Of a stretch of 64,000 bases of DNA, positions 26,579 through 36,951 are shown piece by piece (position 1 is the stretch's first letter; each line of letters opens with the position of its first letter). The position numbers were made by a program, and so were the translations under genes. The stretch is from Bradyrhizobium sp. WSM1417. Its GTDB lineage: Bacteria; Pseudomonadota; Alphaproteobacteria; Rhizobiales; Xanthobacteraceae. The notes under the pieces were generated by a model. The model had not been told where the DNA came from. It did not search any database and saw nothing but the letters and a program-made list of their open reading frames with translations. Location of the stretch: positions 7,923,831 to 7,987,830 of the forward strand of contig NZ_KI911783.1 of NCBI RefSeq assembly GCF_000515415.1. The letters run 5' to 3'.

Positions 26579-27730
26579 ATGACCGCGACTGCCACCTCAC
26601 ATGCTGCCGGCTCCGCCGCCTGGGCGGACACGCTGCTGCTGTCGTTCGCGCAGGCCGGCTATGTCAGGGCCGAGCCGGCGATCCTGCAGCCAGCCGAACC
26701 GTTCCTGGATCTCTCCGGCGAGGACATCCGCAAGAGCCTGTACCTGACCACGGACCTCTCCGGCGAGGAGCTCTGCCTGCGCCCGGACCTGACCATTCCG
26801 GTGGCCCGCGATTACCTCAGCTCTGGCCGTGCCGGCCAGCCGGCCGGGTTCAGCTATCTCGGCCCGGTGTTCCGCTACCGCAACGGCCAGTCCAGCGAAT
26901 TCCTGCAGGCCGGCATCGAATCGTTCGGCCGTCAGGACCGCGCCGCGGCCGATGCCGAGATGCTGGCGCTGGCACTGGAGGCGACCGCCGCCTTCGGCGT
27001 CCGCGACGTCGAGATCCGCACCGGCGACGTGGCGCTGTTCAACGCGCTGCTCGACGCGCTCGACCTCTATCCGGTCTGGCGCCGCCGCCTGGTCAAGGAT
27101 TTCAACCGCAAGATCAGCCTGGAGCAGGATCTGGAGCGGCTGGCAGCCGCGACCACCGCGACCCGCAGCGAATATGAGGGCGTGCTCGCGGCGCTCGCCG
27201 GCTCCGACCGCAAGGCGGCACTCGCTTTCGTCACCGATCTGATGTCGATCGCCGGCACCACCAATGTCGGCGGCCGCACCACCGCCGAGATTGCCGACCG
27301 CTTCCTCGAGCAGTCGACGTTGAAGGGCGGCGCGCTGCCGCGCGAGGCCATCGCCGTGCTCAAGCGTTTTCTGTCGATATCGGGTAATCCCGACGACGCC
27401 GTCGCCGAGCTGCGCGCGCTCACCAATGATGCAAAGCTCGACCTCAGTGCTGCGATCGACCAGTTCGAAAGCCGGGTCGGCTTCATGGCGGCTCGCGGCA
27501 TCGATGTGAAGGCGACGCGCTTTTCGACCGCGTTCGGGCGCGGGCTCGACTACTACACCGGCTTCGAATTCGAGCTGCATCACCGCGGCAACGGCGCCGA
27601 GCCGCTGGTTGCCGGCGGCCGCTATGACGGGCTGATGACCCAGCTTGGATCGGCCGAGCCGATCCCCGCGGTCGGTTTCTCGGTCTGGGTGGATGCGCTG
27701 ACCCGGATCGGCCGCAAGGTGGGAGCTTAA
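26579..27730 (+). CDS. hisZ: ATP phosphoribosyltransferase regulatory subunit HisZ
   Basis: HisZ is a histidyl-tRNA-synthetase-like protein that activates short HisG in the first step of histidine synthesis. The 383-residue protein has the class II motif 2 (FRYRNGQSSEFLQAGIESFG), the region GLDYYTGFEFELHHRG, and motif 3 (LVAGGRYDGL). I start at MTATATSHAAGSAAWADTLL; an ATG 12 bases earlier (MDPDMTATA) is also possible, and a much longer upstream frame overlaps rsmE and is rejected. hisG follows after 3 bases. Confidence 0.93.
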   Translation: MTATATSHAAGSAAWADTLLLSFAQAGYVRAEPAILQPAEPFLDLSGEDIRKSLYLTTDLSGEELCLRPDLTIPVARDYLSSGRAGQPAGFSYLGPVFRYRNGQSSEFLQAGIESFGRQDRAAADAEMLALALEATAAFGVRDVEIRTGDVALFNALLDALDLYPVWRRRLVKDFNRKISLEQDLERLAAATTATRSEYEGVLAALAGSDRKAALAFVTDLMSIAGTTNVGGRTTAEIADRFLEQSTLKGGALPREAIAVLKRFLSISGNPDDAVAELRALTNDAKLDLSAAIDQFESRVGFMAARGIDVKATRFSTAFGRGLDYYTGFEFELHHRGNGAEPLVAGGRYDGLMTQLGSAEPIPAVGFSVWVDALTRIGRKVGA

Positions 27731-27733
27731 GTC

Positions 27734-28711
27734 ATGAGCGCGCCATTCGTTCTGGCCGTTCCCTCCAAGGGCCGCCTGCAGGAAAACACCGAGGCCTTCT
27801 TCGCCCGCGCCGGGCTGAAGCTGTCGAAGGCGGGCGGCGCGCGCGACTATCGCGGCACGCTCACGGGCCTCGACAATGTCGAGGTCGCCTATCTCTCGGC
27901 GAGCGAGATCGCCTCGCAACTATCCCGCGGCTCGGCGCATCTCGGCGTCACCGGGGAGGATCTGGTGCGCGAGACCATCGCGGACGCCGACAAGCGCGTC
28001 TCCCTGATCGAAGGCCTCGGCTTCGGCTATGCCGACGTCGTCGTCGCGGTGCCGCAGGCGTGGATCGACGTCCGCACCATGGCCGACCTCGACGACGTCA
28101 CCACCGGCTTCCGCGAGCAGCATCACATGCGGATGCGGGTCGCGACCAAGTTCATCAACCTCACCCGCGCCTTCTTCCAGAGCCAAGGCATCACCGATTA
28201 CCGCATCGTCGAAAGCACGGGCGCGACCGAAGGCGCGCCGGCCGCCGGCAGTGCCGAGTTGATCGTCGATATCACGACGACCGGCGCCACCCTCGCCGCC
28301 AACGGATTGCGGGTGCTCGACGACGGCGTGATCCTGCGCAGCCAGGCCAATCTGGTCGCCTCAAGGGACGCCGATTGGTCCCCGCAAGCGCGGGAGACCG
28401 CGCGAATCATCCTCGATCACATCGCGGCGCGGGCGCGGGCCAACAAATACCGCGAAGTCCGCACCCGCTTCCGCCAGTGCGACGCGGCCATGCTCACCGA
28501 GGCCCATGAGCGCTTCGGCGTCGAAGCCCCATTCGGCGGACCTACCTCGTCAGGCATGCTCACGCTGCACTGCCCGCCGGGCCAGCTCTACGCACTCGCG
28601 AGCTTCCTGCGCGGGCACGGCGCCGAGACCGTTTCGGTGGTTTCGCTGGATTACGTGTTCGACCGGGAGAACCCGCTGTTCGCCAGGCTCGAGGCGTTCC
28701 TGCGGCAGTGA
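27734..28711 (+). CDS. hisG: ATP phosphoribosyltransferase HisG
   Basis: HisG transfers phosphoribosyl from PRPP to ATP. The 325-residue protein begins [14 protein letters not shown] and has the PRPP-binding stretch [21 protein letters not shown]. After about residue 235 there is a further segment, [37 protein letters not shown], which resembles the ACT-like regulatory C-terminal domain of long HisG. HisZ partners are normally paired with short HisG of about 210 residues. A long-looking HisG beside HisZ is therefore unusual. The two genes form a two-gene unit (3-base gap). Confidence 0.93.
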   Translation: MSAPFVLAVPSKGRLQENTEAFFARAGLKLSKAGGARDYRGTLTGLDNVEVAYLSASEIASQLSRGSAHLGVTGEDLVRETIADADKRVSLIEGLGFGYADVVVAVPQAWIDVRTMADLDDVTTGFREQHHMRMRVATKFINLTRAFFQSQGITDYRIVESTGATEGAPAAGSAELIVDITTTGATLAANGLRVLDDGVILRSQANLVASRDADWSPQARETARIILDHIAARARANKYREVRTRFRQCDAAMLTEAHERFGVEAPFGGPTSSGMLTLHCPPGQLYALASFLRGHGAETVSVVSLDYVFDRENPLFARLEAFLRQ

Positions 28712-28823
28712 GCCCAAAGTTTGTTGAGCAATTCCGTTCAGCGTAGCGACAGCAAACGGCAGCTACCATATGCTGTCGGGATGACCTTGCAAGAAGACCT
28801 GATCGCCCCTGGAACCTTGATCG

Positions 28824-29870
28824 ATGACTCTGGGCTCTGACATTTCCGGCATGACGGCCAATGCGGCAAGCGCCGCCGCGAAGGGACTGTCGATCGTCGT
28901 CCCGCTCTACAACGAAGCGGCCGGCCTCGCCGCCTTGCACCAGCGCATCTGCGATCTCGCAAAGACCTTGCGGCAGCGCTATCGCCTGGCTTGCGAGATC
29001 GTCTATGTCGACGACGGCAGCGCGGACGCGACGCTGTCGATCGCCCGCTCGCTGCCGGCCGACGCGGTCGACGTCCAGGTGGTGTCGCTGTCGCGCAATT
29101 TCGGCAAGGAGGCCGCGCTGATGGCCGGCCTCGACCATGCCCGGCTCGGCGCGGTGCTGTTCATGGACGGCGACGGCCAGCATCCGCCGTCGCTGGTCGA
29201 GCGACTGGTGCGGCACTGGATCGAGGACGGCTACGACGTCGTCTATACCGCCAAGGCGCATCGCGACAACGAGCCCTTCCTGCGGCGGCTTGCCGGGCGC
29301 GGCTTCTATGCGCTGATCAATTGGGGCGCGCGCCAGAAGATTCCGGAAGATGCCGGCGATTTCCGCCTGCTGTCGCCGCGCGCGGTCGCAGCACTGAGGC
29401 AGCTGCCGGAACGCAACCGCTTCTTCAAAGGCCTCGCGAGCTGGATCGGCTTCCGCCAGATTCGCGTCGATTACGAACCCGCGCCGCGCACCCATGGCGT
29501 GACAACCTTCAGCGCCGCGCGTCTGCTTGGTCTTTCGATCGAAGGCGTCACCTCGTTCTCGGTGGCGCCGCTGCGCTTCGCCAGCCTGCTCGGCGTGATC
29601 CTCGCTGGCGGAGCGTTCCTGTTCGGTCTGTCGATCCTGTGGGAGGTCTTGACCACCGGCAAGCAGGTGCCCGGCTATCCCTCACTCGTGATCGGCCTGA
29701 TGACGATTGGCGGCGTGCAGCTCATCATGATCGGCATCGTCGGCGAATATATCGGCAAGATCCTCTCCGAGCTGAAGGCGCGCCCGATCTACTTCGTCGC
29801 CGAGCACAGTGAAAAGCATTTCGAGACCGACAAGGCTGACGACGCCTCGAAGAGGACGGCGGCCGAATGA
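28824..29870 (+). CDS. Family 2 glycosyltransferase with two C-terminal membrane segments
   Basis: A 348-residue GT2 enzyme of the DPM1/ArnC/GtrB type, which adds a sugar to polyprenyl phosphate. Visible motifs: GLSIVVPLYNEA, IVYVDDGSAD, VLFMDGDGQHPPSLV (DxD), PEDAGDFRLLSPRAV and ERNRFFKGL. Two membrane segments follow near residues 255-280 and 290-320 (GVILAGGAFLFGLSIL; GLMTIGGVQLIMIGIVGEYIG). The tail is charged and disordered. It overlaps the next gene by ATGA and probably works with it. The sugar is not identifiable. Confidence 0.9.
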   Translation: MTLGSDISGMTANAASAAAKGLSIVVPLYNEAAGLAALHQRICDLAKTLRQRYRLACEIVYVDDGSADATLSIARSLPADAVDVQVVSLSRNFGKEAALMAGLDHARLGAVLFMDGDGQHPPSLVERLVRHWIEDGYDVVYTAKAHRDNEPFLRRLAGRGFYALINWGARQKIPEDAGDFRLLSPRAVAALRQLPERNRFFKGLASWIGFRQIRVDYEPAPRTHGVTTFSAARLLGLSIEGVTSFSVAPLRFASLLGVILAGGAFLFGLSILWEVLTTGKQVPGYPSLVIGLMTIGGVQLIMIGIVGEYIGKILSELKARPIYFVAEHSEKHFETDKADDASKRTAAE

Positions 29871-30712
29871 GCGCTGCCGCGCCGCCGCGGCGGATCTGGC
29901 TCTGCGCCGACGATTACGGCATCAGCCCGGGCGTCAATCGCGCCATCCGCGACCTGATCGAACGCGGCCGTCTCAACGCGACTTCGGTGATGATGGTGGG
30001 ACCTGCGGTCGAGCGCAGCGAGATCGAGGCGCTCCAGGCGGCAGCGAAAGCGAGCCCACGCTGCGCGATCGGATTGCACGTGACATTGTCGGCACCGTTC
30101 CGGCCGCTCACCATGTATTTCCGCCCGCTCGACGGAGACATGTTTCTCCCGTTTCCGAAGCTGCTGCGCGCGGGCCTTGCGCGGAGGCTCGACCGCGAAT
30201 TCTTTCGCAACGAGGTCAAGGCGCAGCTGGCAGCCTTCGAGAAAGCGTTCGGACATGCGCCGGACTTCGTCGACGGCCATCAACATGTGCAGCTCTACCC
30301 GCAGGTGCGCGACGGCTTTGTCGATGCGGTGAGCGAAGTCGCGCCAAAAGCCTGGGTGCGCCAAGGCGGCCGCGACCTGCCGCTGATGCAGCGGCTGGCT
30401 TCACCGAAAGCCATGGTGCTCGACATCCTCAGCGCGCAATTCCGCCGCCGTGCCGGCAGCGCGGGCCTCAGCTTCAATCCCGGTTTCGCCGGCGCCTATG
30501 ATTTCACGCAAGCGGCCGATTTCGGTGCGCTGATGCGGCATTTCCTCGAAGGCCTGCCGGATGGTGGCCTCATCATGTGTCATCCCGGCTTCGTCGACGA
30601 CATCCTCGCCGGGCTCGACCCGATGACGGACGTCCGCGAACGCGAGCACGCCTATCTCGCCGGCGATGCCTTCGCGCGCCTGCTGACGGACAGCGGCGTC
30701 ACGCTGGGGTGA
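29867..30712 (+). CDS. ChbG/HpnK-family (YdjC-like) deacetylase
   Basis: A 281-residue carbohydrate deacetylase of the ChbG/YdjC family. It has the metal/catalytic motifs WLCADDYGISPGVN, IGLHVTLSA, VDGHQHVQLYP and LIMCHPGFVDDI. Some relatives are HpnK in hopanoid synthesis and others are chitooligosaccharide deacetylases. The ATGA overlap with the upstream glycosyltransferase suggests that the two build and deacetylate a lipid-linked sugar; this is inference. Confidence 0.88.
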   Translation: MSAAAPPRRIWLCADDYGISPGVNRAIRDLIERGRLNATSVMMVGPAVERSEIEALQAAAKASPRCAIGLHVTLSAPFRPLTMYFRPLDGDMFLPFPKLLRAGLARRLDREFFRNEVKAQLAAFEKAFGHAPDFVDGHQHVQLYPQVRDGFVDAVSEVAPKAWVRQGGRDLPLMQRLASPKAMVLDILSAQFRRRAGSAGLSFNPGFAGAYDFTQAADFGALMRHFLEGLPDGGLIMCHPGFVDDILAGLDPMTDVREREHAYLAGDAFARLLTDSGVTLG

Positions 30713-30846
30713 ACCGGCGAAGTTTGCGAGAAAGCCGCCCGCGAGGCAGCTTGTCGCATACCGAAATTTAATCCTGCCGGCACTGTTGGGGCCACAATGG
30801 AACCCTACATCTGCCTCGCGCTTGTTTTGCGCGAGGGAGACTGACC

Positions 30847-31671
30847 ATGACGCCGCAGGAACGCCAACTCGTCGACGAGCTTTTCGACCGGCTTTCGAAA
30901 CTGGAAAATGCACCGCGCGATCCCGACGCGATCGCCGCGATCGCCGACGGCCTGCGCAAAGCGCCCGGGGCGATCTATGCGCTGGTGCAGACCGTGCTGC
31001 TGCAGGACGAGGCGCTGAAGCGCGCCCACAACCGCATCCAGGAGTTGGAGGCGGGGCAGGCGCCCGAGCAGGCGCAGTCCGGCGGTTTCCTGGACACCAT
31101 GCGCGACACGCTGTTCGGCGGGGGCCCGTCGCGCGGCTCGGTTCCGAACGTACCGCCGCGTGACTCGCGGCCGGTCTGGAACAGCGGCCAGGCGATGCAG
31201 CAGCCCCAGCCCGGTTACGGCCAGCCGCCTTATGGGCAGGCATACGGTCAGGGTCCAGGCCAGGGCTATGGCGCGCCGCCGGTCGGCGGTGGCGGCGGCT
31301 CGTTCCTTGGTACGGCGGCGGCAGCCGCGGCCGGCGTCGTCGGCGGCTCGCTGCTGCTGTCCAGCATCCGCGGCATGATGGGCGGATCGCATCAGCAGGC
31401 CTTCGGCGACACCAATGCCTTGGGCGACCGCGGCGCTGGTGGAAGTCCCTGGAGCGGCAACGATCAGTCGGGCGGCTCGCTCGCGCGCGATGCCGGCCTT
31501 GACGACATCGGCTCGAACCGCGGTGATGCGTCCCGGCAGGGCTTCGCCGACCACGCTTCGAACGACGACCAGAATTACAACGATCAGAACGACAATGGCG
31601 ACGATAACATCGACCTCGCCGATGACAGCGATTTCGGCGGCGGAGATGATGGCGGCAGCGATTACGCCTGA
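30847..31671 (+). CDS. DUF2076 domain protein
   Basis: A 274-residue protein starting MTPQERQLVDELFDRLSKLE, the DUF2076 N-terminus (helical, residues 1-75). The middle is Gly/Gln/Pro/Tyr rich (YGQPPYGQAYGQGPGQGYG), followed by a hydrophobic glycine zipper-like segment (SFLGTAAAAAAGVVGGSLLLSS) and an acidic Asp/Asn-rich tail ending SDYA. It probably sits at the membrane. Function unknown. It is followed by a clear terminator. Confidence 0.88.
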   Translation: MTPQERQLVDELFDRLSKLENAPRDPDAIAAIADGLRKAPGAIYALVQTVLLQDEALKRAHNRIQELEAGQAPEQAQSGGFLDTMRDTLFGGGPSRGSVPNVPPRDSRPVWNSGQAMQQPQPGYGQPPYGQAYGQGPGQGYGAPPVGGGGGSFLGTAAAAAAGVVGGSLLLSSIRGMMGGSHQQAFGDTNALGDRGAGGSPWSGNDQSGGSLARDAGLDDIGSNRGDASRQGFADHASNDDQNYNDQNDNGDDNIDLADDSDFGGGDDGGSDYA

Positions 31672-31697
31672 CGCTTCTTATCCTTGCTCCAAACGAG

Positions 31698-31724
31698 AAC
31701 GGCCGCCGATGAGGCGGCCGTTTT
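31698..31724 (+). terminator. Rho-independent terminator after the DUF2076 gene
   Basis: Stem AACGGCCGCC (31698-31707) with GGCGGCCGTT (31713-31722), 5-base loop, followed by TT. Because the complementary strand also ends in A/T, it may serve the convergent L,D-transpeptidase gene as well. Confidence 0.85.
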
Positions 31725-31743
31725 GGTTCCGAGCGCTATGCGC

Positions 31744-32544
31744 CTACATCACGACGACTTTGGTGCCGACATTGACGCGACCGTAGAGATCGATGACATC
31801 TTCGTTGCGCATGCGGATGCAGCCCGAGGAGACGTTGGTGCCGATGGTCCAGGGCTCGTTCGAACCGTGGATACGGTAAAGCGTCGAGCCGAGATACATC
31901 GCGCGCGCACCGAGCGGATTTTCCGGACCGCCTTCCATGTGCCTCGGCAGATCGGGGCGGCGCGCGATCATTTCCGCCGGCGGCGTCCAGGCCGGCCATT
32001 CGCGCTTGGCCGTGATCGACTTCACGCCGGACCAGGTGAAGCCGGGACGCCCGACGCCGATGCCGTAACGCATCGCCCGGCCGTTGCCCTCGACGAGATA
32101 GAGAAACTTGTTCGGCGTATCGACCACGATCGTGCCGGCGCTTTCATTGCCGCTATAGTCAACGAGTTGTTTCTCGAATCTCGGGTCGAACTGACGCTGC
32201 CGCGGATCGACTGCCTCTTGCTGGAGACCTGCGCCCTGCATCTGCGGTTCGCCCATCGGCGGCAGTCGGCGCTGGTCATAATAACCTGGCTGCTGTTGAT
32301 ACATCGGCTGCTGCGGAGCGTAGGCCGGACCGCGGCCGGGTCCGTCGCCGAAGATGAACTCGATGAAGCCGCCGCCCATGTTCGCATTGGAGGCGACGCG
32401 CACTGGCGCAGGCGGCACCTGCGGCTGGTATAGCACCGCGGGCGGATCGTTCGGCACGCTATTGTCGAAGGCGTCGGCGCTGTTGGCGCCCGCAATGAGG
32501 GTGCAAGCGCTGCCAAGCAGCGCGACAGACATTTTCTTGAACAT
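31744..32544 (-). CDS. L,D-transpeptidase (YkuD family)
   Basis: A 266-residue exported enzyme that makes or remodels 3-3 crosslinks or attaches proteins to peptidoglycan. It has a signal peptide (MFKKMSVALLGSACTLIAG), a Pro/Gln/Tyr-rich linker (YAPQQPMYQQQPGYYDQR) and a C-terminal YkuD domain with the catalytic motif HGSNEPWTIG...SSGCIRMRNEDVIDLY. I start at the ATG at 32544 because the longer frame has no signal peptide at its front. It is divergent from the CheZ-like gene. Confidence 0.94.
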   Translation of the reverse strand: MFKKMSVALLGSACTLIAGANSADAFDNSVPNDPPAVLYQPQVPPAPVRVASNANMGGGFIEFIFGDGPGRGPAYAPQQPMYQQQPGYYDQRRLPPMGEPQMQGAGLQQEAVDPRQRQFDPRFEKQLVDYSGNESAGTIVVDTPNKFLYLVEGNGRAMRYGIGVGRPGFTWSGVKSITAKREWPAWTPPAEMIARRPDLPRHMEGGPENPLGARAMYLGSTLYRIHGSNEPWTIGTNVSSGCIRMRNEDVIDLYGRVNVGTKVVVM

Positions 32545-32858
32545 CGACGTACTCTGTACTGTTTCGTCTAGATCACATGCGTCGTGGCGAGGTGGTGGCT
32601 GATCCGCACCCGCGACGTGGTCAATAAAGAGCAAAAGCCGTTTTGTTTGGTAAACGGAAACGCCATTTCGATTCACCACGTCGTCGGCAGCGGTGCAATT
32701 TGGCGATCAGCGTTTATTTTCGATGAACGCCGCGCACTCATGGTTAATCGCCCGTTTGCAAGCCGTCGCGCACAACCGCACGACAGTTCCGGCTGTGAAC
32801 TTCGTGTTAAATCGCTTCTGCCTACAAAGACGCGTGAGTGAGGTGGGGGGAGTTCTTG
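32545..32858. promoter_or_regulatory. Divergent intergenic region, L,D-transpeptidase / cheZ
   Basis: A 314-bp region without a gene. It is comparatively AT-rich (AAATAAACGC, TTTATTTTCG) as expected for promoters in both directions. A strong GGTGGGGGGAG ribosome binding site for the plus-strand gene is at 32842-32852. I could not place a confident -35/-10 pair. Confidence 0.5.
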
Positions 32859-33638
32859 ATGGCTATTCACCGCAAACGTTTTCGTGTCGAGGAGGCTATT
32901 GTCGGCGAGATGCCCAGCCCCGAAATGATTGAGGAGGCTGCGCCGATGCATAGCGAGATCATGGCCGAGTTGCGTGCGATCCGTGCACAGATGGCGAAGG
33001 GCACCGCGCCCTTGTCCGGCAGCGCCGCCATGGCCGCGATCGACGCCTCCACCGCCCACGAGCTCTCCGAAGCCCGTACCATGCTCGATACTTACCGGGC
33101 GCAGATCGAGCAGTGCGAGAAGCTGAAGGTCGAGCTCGACCTCATCCACGACGCCATCGACCGTACCAAGCGCGAGATCGCGACACTGCATGGCAAGAGC
33201 TTCGACGGCGGCGAAATGGCCAAGGTCAATGGCGAGCTCGGCGCGGTCGTCGGCGGCACCGAACAGGCAACCCAGCAGATCCTCGAAGCCGCCGAGTCGA
33301 TCGACCAGGCGGCCAGCGCGATGGCCAAGGTGCAATCGGCCGATCAGCAGAAGCGGCTCGCCGACGATATCCAGGAACGCGTCATCTCGATTTTCGAAGC
33401 CTGCAACTTCCAGGACCTGACCGGCCAGCGCATCAGCAAGGTCATGAGCACGATGAAGTTCATCGAGCAGCACATCAATTCCATGATGGAGATCTGGGGC
33501 GGCGTCGACGCGATCAAGTCCCATGTCGTGCCGCAGGTCGACACCCGCAGCGATGACGACAAGCTTCTCAACGGCCCGAAGCTCGCCGGCGACGTCGGCC
33601 ACGCCTCGCAGGACGACATCGACGCGCTGTTCGACTGA
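32859..33638 (+). CDS. CheZ-like protein phosphatase (chemotaxis)
   Basis: CheZ dephosphorylates CheY-P. The 259-residue protein is largely helical, with the active-site motif DLTGQ in CNFQDLTGQRISKVMSTMK (Asp and Gln as in CheZ) and a C-terminal ASQDDIDALFD. The latter resembles the short CheY-binding tail of CheZ/FliM. CheZ is classically gammaproteobacterial, but CheZ-like orphans occur in alphaproteobacteria. I start at ATG 32859, which has the strong ribosome site. No flagellar or che genes are beside it. A terminator follows. Confidence 0.85.
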   Translation: MAIHRKRFRVEEAIVGEMPSPEMIEEAAPMHSEIMAELRAIRAQMAKGTAPLSGSAAMAAIDASTAHELSEARTMLDTYRAQIEQCEKLKVELDLIHDAIDRTKREIATLHGKSFDGGEMAKVNGELGAVVGGTEQATQQILEAAESIDQAASAMAKVQSADQQKRLADDIQERVISIFEACNFQDLTGQRISKVMSTMKFIEQHINSMMEIWGGVDAIKSHVVPQVDTRSDDDKLLNGPKLAGDVGHASQDDIDALFD

Positions 33639-33662
33639 CGGACGCGACGTACGGAAAAACAA

Positions 33663-33690
33663 AACGCCGGCGCAAGCCGGCGTTTTTTTT
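33663..33690 (+). terminator. Rho-independent terminator after the CheZ-like gene
   Basis: Stem AACGCCGGC (33663-33671) with GCCGGCGTT (33676-33684), GCAA tetraloop, then a run of T to 33690. A textbook intrinsic terminator. Confidence 0.93.
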
Positions 33691-33712
33691 CGTGAGAGCA
33701 TTCCCTCCGCTG

Positions 33713-33830
33713 TCATCGCCCGGCTTGACCGGGCGATCCAGTATTCCGAGTCGATAGCGATTGAACCGAGGGGCCGCGGCGTACTGGATGCCCCGCTCCC
33801 GTGCGCAATTGCGCACTAGGCGGGGCATGA
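33713..33830. repeat. Interspersed repeat (GTCATCGCCCG / GTACTGGAT family), copy 1
   Basis: Contains GTCATCGCCCG-CGGGCGATCCAGTATTCCGAG, then GGGGCCGCGGCGTACTGGATGCC, with the GTGCGCAATTGCGCAC core near 33800. The same text pieces recur at 38180-38344, and the core also occurs at 15571 and 15697. Confidence 0.75.
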
Positions 33831-33843
33831 CGAAGGATAGAGA

Positions 33844-34365
33844 CTACGCCCTCGGCGCGCAGCGGACGTAGACCATGTTGCCGTAGCGGGTGGCGGCGTC
33901 CTTGTCGATGAAGCGGGTGATGAGGACGCGGCCGTCGAAGGAGACGATCTCGCGGTCCTGCTCGCCGGGCGTCGGGCCCGCCGGCCCGATATAGTTCTTG
34001 CCGCTGGGCGAACCCTTCAGCCGCAGCTCCTGCGGTGTTGCCTGGTCCGCCAGATGCATGATCACGCCGCCGGACGAGCCGGCGGTGATCACGTAAGGAT
34101 TTTTGCATTGGGCCCGGGCGGCAGCCTCGGTGCGGGCGCGGTCGGCCGGGTTCTGGAACGAGGCGAGGCCCCAGCGCCCGACGATCTCGTCGGCGCGGAT
34201 CGAGGCGGGCATTTCCGGACCGGCGCCGGGCTCGGCCTCGGGGGGCGGTGAGGACGAAGAAAAGGACGGCAGGCTCATGCCGCCGCCGCAGGCGCCAAGC
34301 AGCAGCGCCAGGCAAGAAGCCGCCGCCAGATTGGCGACCGTGCGCGCGTGAGCTGAACTGATCAT
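33844..34365 (-). CDS. Putative outer-membrane lipoprotein
   Basis: From the ATG at 34365 the 173-residue protein starts MISSAHARTVANLAAASCLA, then LLLGACGGG, a lipobox (LLGAC) for lipid modification. A Ser/Pro linker and a small globular domain follow (DEIVGRWGLASFQNPADRARTEAAARAQC...). Ribosome site GGGGGA is 5 bases upstream. The domain resembles protease-inhibitor-like lipoproteins of this group in its GRWGLA start, but I make no firm assignment. It is divergent from groES. Confidence 0.78.
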   Translation of the reverse strand: MISSAHARTVANLAAASCLALLLGACGGGMSLPSFSSSSPPPEAEPGAGPEMPASIRADEIVGRWGLASFQNPADRARTEAAARAQCKNPYVITAGSSGGVIMHLADQATPQELRLKGSPSGKNYIGPAGPTPGEQDREIVSFDGRVLITRFIDKDAATRYGNMVYVRCAPRA

Positions 34366-34521
34366 GGCATTCCCCCGGACAAAACCATGGCCGCACCCCT
34401 TCCGCAGCCAAGCGCAAAACCGCTGCCGGAGCAATGACGTCCTTTAATACGCCGGCGCCCCGAACAAGTTTCCAATGTCACCATCCTATATCCGTCTCAC
34501 CAATCGCTTAACCACCTTTGC

Positions 34522-34549
34522 TTGACAGGATCGCGGCCAAGCCATATTC
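34522..34549 (+). promoter_or_regulatory. Putative sigma-70 promoter of groES-groEL
   Basis: -35 TTGACA (34522-34527) and -10 ATATTC (34544-34549), spacing 16. It sits just upstream of the CIRCE element, so the predicted start falls at about 34556 and CIRCE overlaps the early transcribed region, the usual layout for HrcA control. Confidence 0.75.
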
Positions 34550-34561
34550 CCGGACGCACCA

Positions 34562-34588
34562 TTAGCACTCTGAAAGATGGATTGCTAA
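34562..34588 (+). promoter_or_regulatory. CIRCE operator for HrcA upstream of groES
   Basis: TTAGCACTC (34562-34570), 9 bases, GATTGCTAA (34580-34588). The consensus is TTAGCACTC-N9-GAGTGCTAA; only one base of the right arm differs (GATTGCTAA). HrcA binding represses groES-groEL until heat or misfolded protein titrates GroEL. Confidence 0.93.
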
Positions 34589-34679
34589 CGCGCGCCGATC
34601 GATCCTCGGGAAGGGTGGACGGAAGCGCCGCCCCGCCCACTTTCACTCCTTCCGAAACGAGCCTCCAAAGGGAAACGTC

Positions 34680-34976
34680 ATGACTAAATCTAAATTTCGT
34701 CCGCTGCATGACCGTGTCGTGGTCAAACGTATCGACGCCGAGTCAAAGACCAAGGGCGGCATCATCATTCCGGACACGGCCAAGGAAAAGCCCTCCCAGG
34801 GCGAAGTCGTCGCCGTCGGGCCCGGTGGCCGCGACGAGGCCGGCAAGCTGATCCCGATCGACCTCAAGGTCGGCGACCGTGTGCTGTTTGGCAAGTGGTC
34901 GGGCACCGAGGTCAAGATCGACAACGATGATCTCCTGATCATGAAGGAGTCGGACATCATGGGCGTGATGGCCTAA
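34680..34976 (+). CDS. groES: Co-chaperonin GroES
   Basis: GroES caps GroEL. The 98-residue protein has [14 protein letters not shown], the mobile loop [28 protein letters not shown] and the C-terminal [12 protein letters not shown], all canonical. It is preceded by the promoter and CIRCE and followed by groEL. It is the first gene of a two-gene operon. Rhizobia often have several groESL copies; the CIRCE element marks this as a heat-regulated one. Confidence 0.98.
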   Translation: MTKSKFRPLHDRVVVKRIDAESKTKGGIIIPDTAKEKPSQGEVVAVGPGGRDEAGKLIPIDLKVGDRVLFGKWSGTEVKIDNDDLLIMKESDIMGVMA

Positions 34977-35001
34977 GGCCAGACGCCTGAACGGCCGCTG
35001 A

Positions 35002-35035
35002 ATGCATGCCCGGGTCACTCGATCCGGGCATGCAT
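35002..35035 (+). promoter_or_regulatory. Intercistronic hairpin between groES and groEL
   Basis: Perfect 12-bp stem ATGCATGCCCGG (35002-35013) / CCGGGCATGCAT (35024-35035) with a 10-base loop and no T-run, so it is unlikely to be a simple terminator. It may set the groES:groEL ratio or be an RNA processing or stability element. Confidence 0.85.
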
Positions 35036-35083
35036 CATTCCGCCGGGTTCGATCGCGGACCCCGGAATGAGGCGGCCCAATAA

Positions 35084-36751
<1,668 letters not shown>

Positions 36752-36777
36752 GGCCGATCCTTAGCCCACAGTATTGC

Positions 36778-36807
36778 GAAGGCCGCCTCCGGGCGGCCTT
36801 CTTTTTT
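36778..36807 (+). terminator. Rho-independent terminator after groEL
   Basis: Stem GAAGGCCGCC (36778-36787) with GGCGGCCTTC (36792-36801), TCCG tetraloop, then six T (36802-36807). Confidence 0.94.
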
Positions 36808-36951
36808 GGCAATCATGGTCCATGCTTTCCAATTCAACCGGCGGCCAAAACCCACTACGGTGACGCCCGATTCGAATTGTTTGGGCCTGATCTCAACGGA
36901 AACCCGCTTCACACTTTCCGGATCATGCCCCATTGCCCGGGGATTTCGTCG

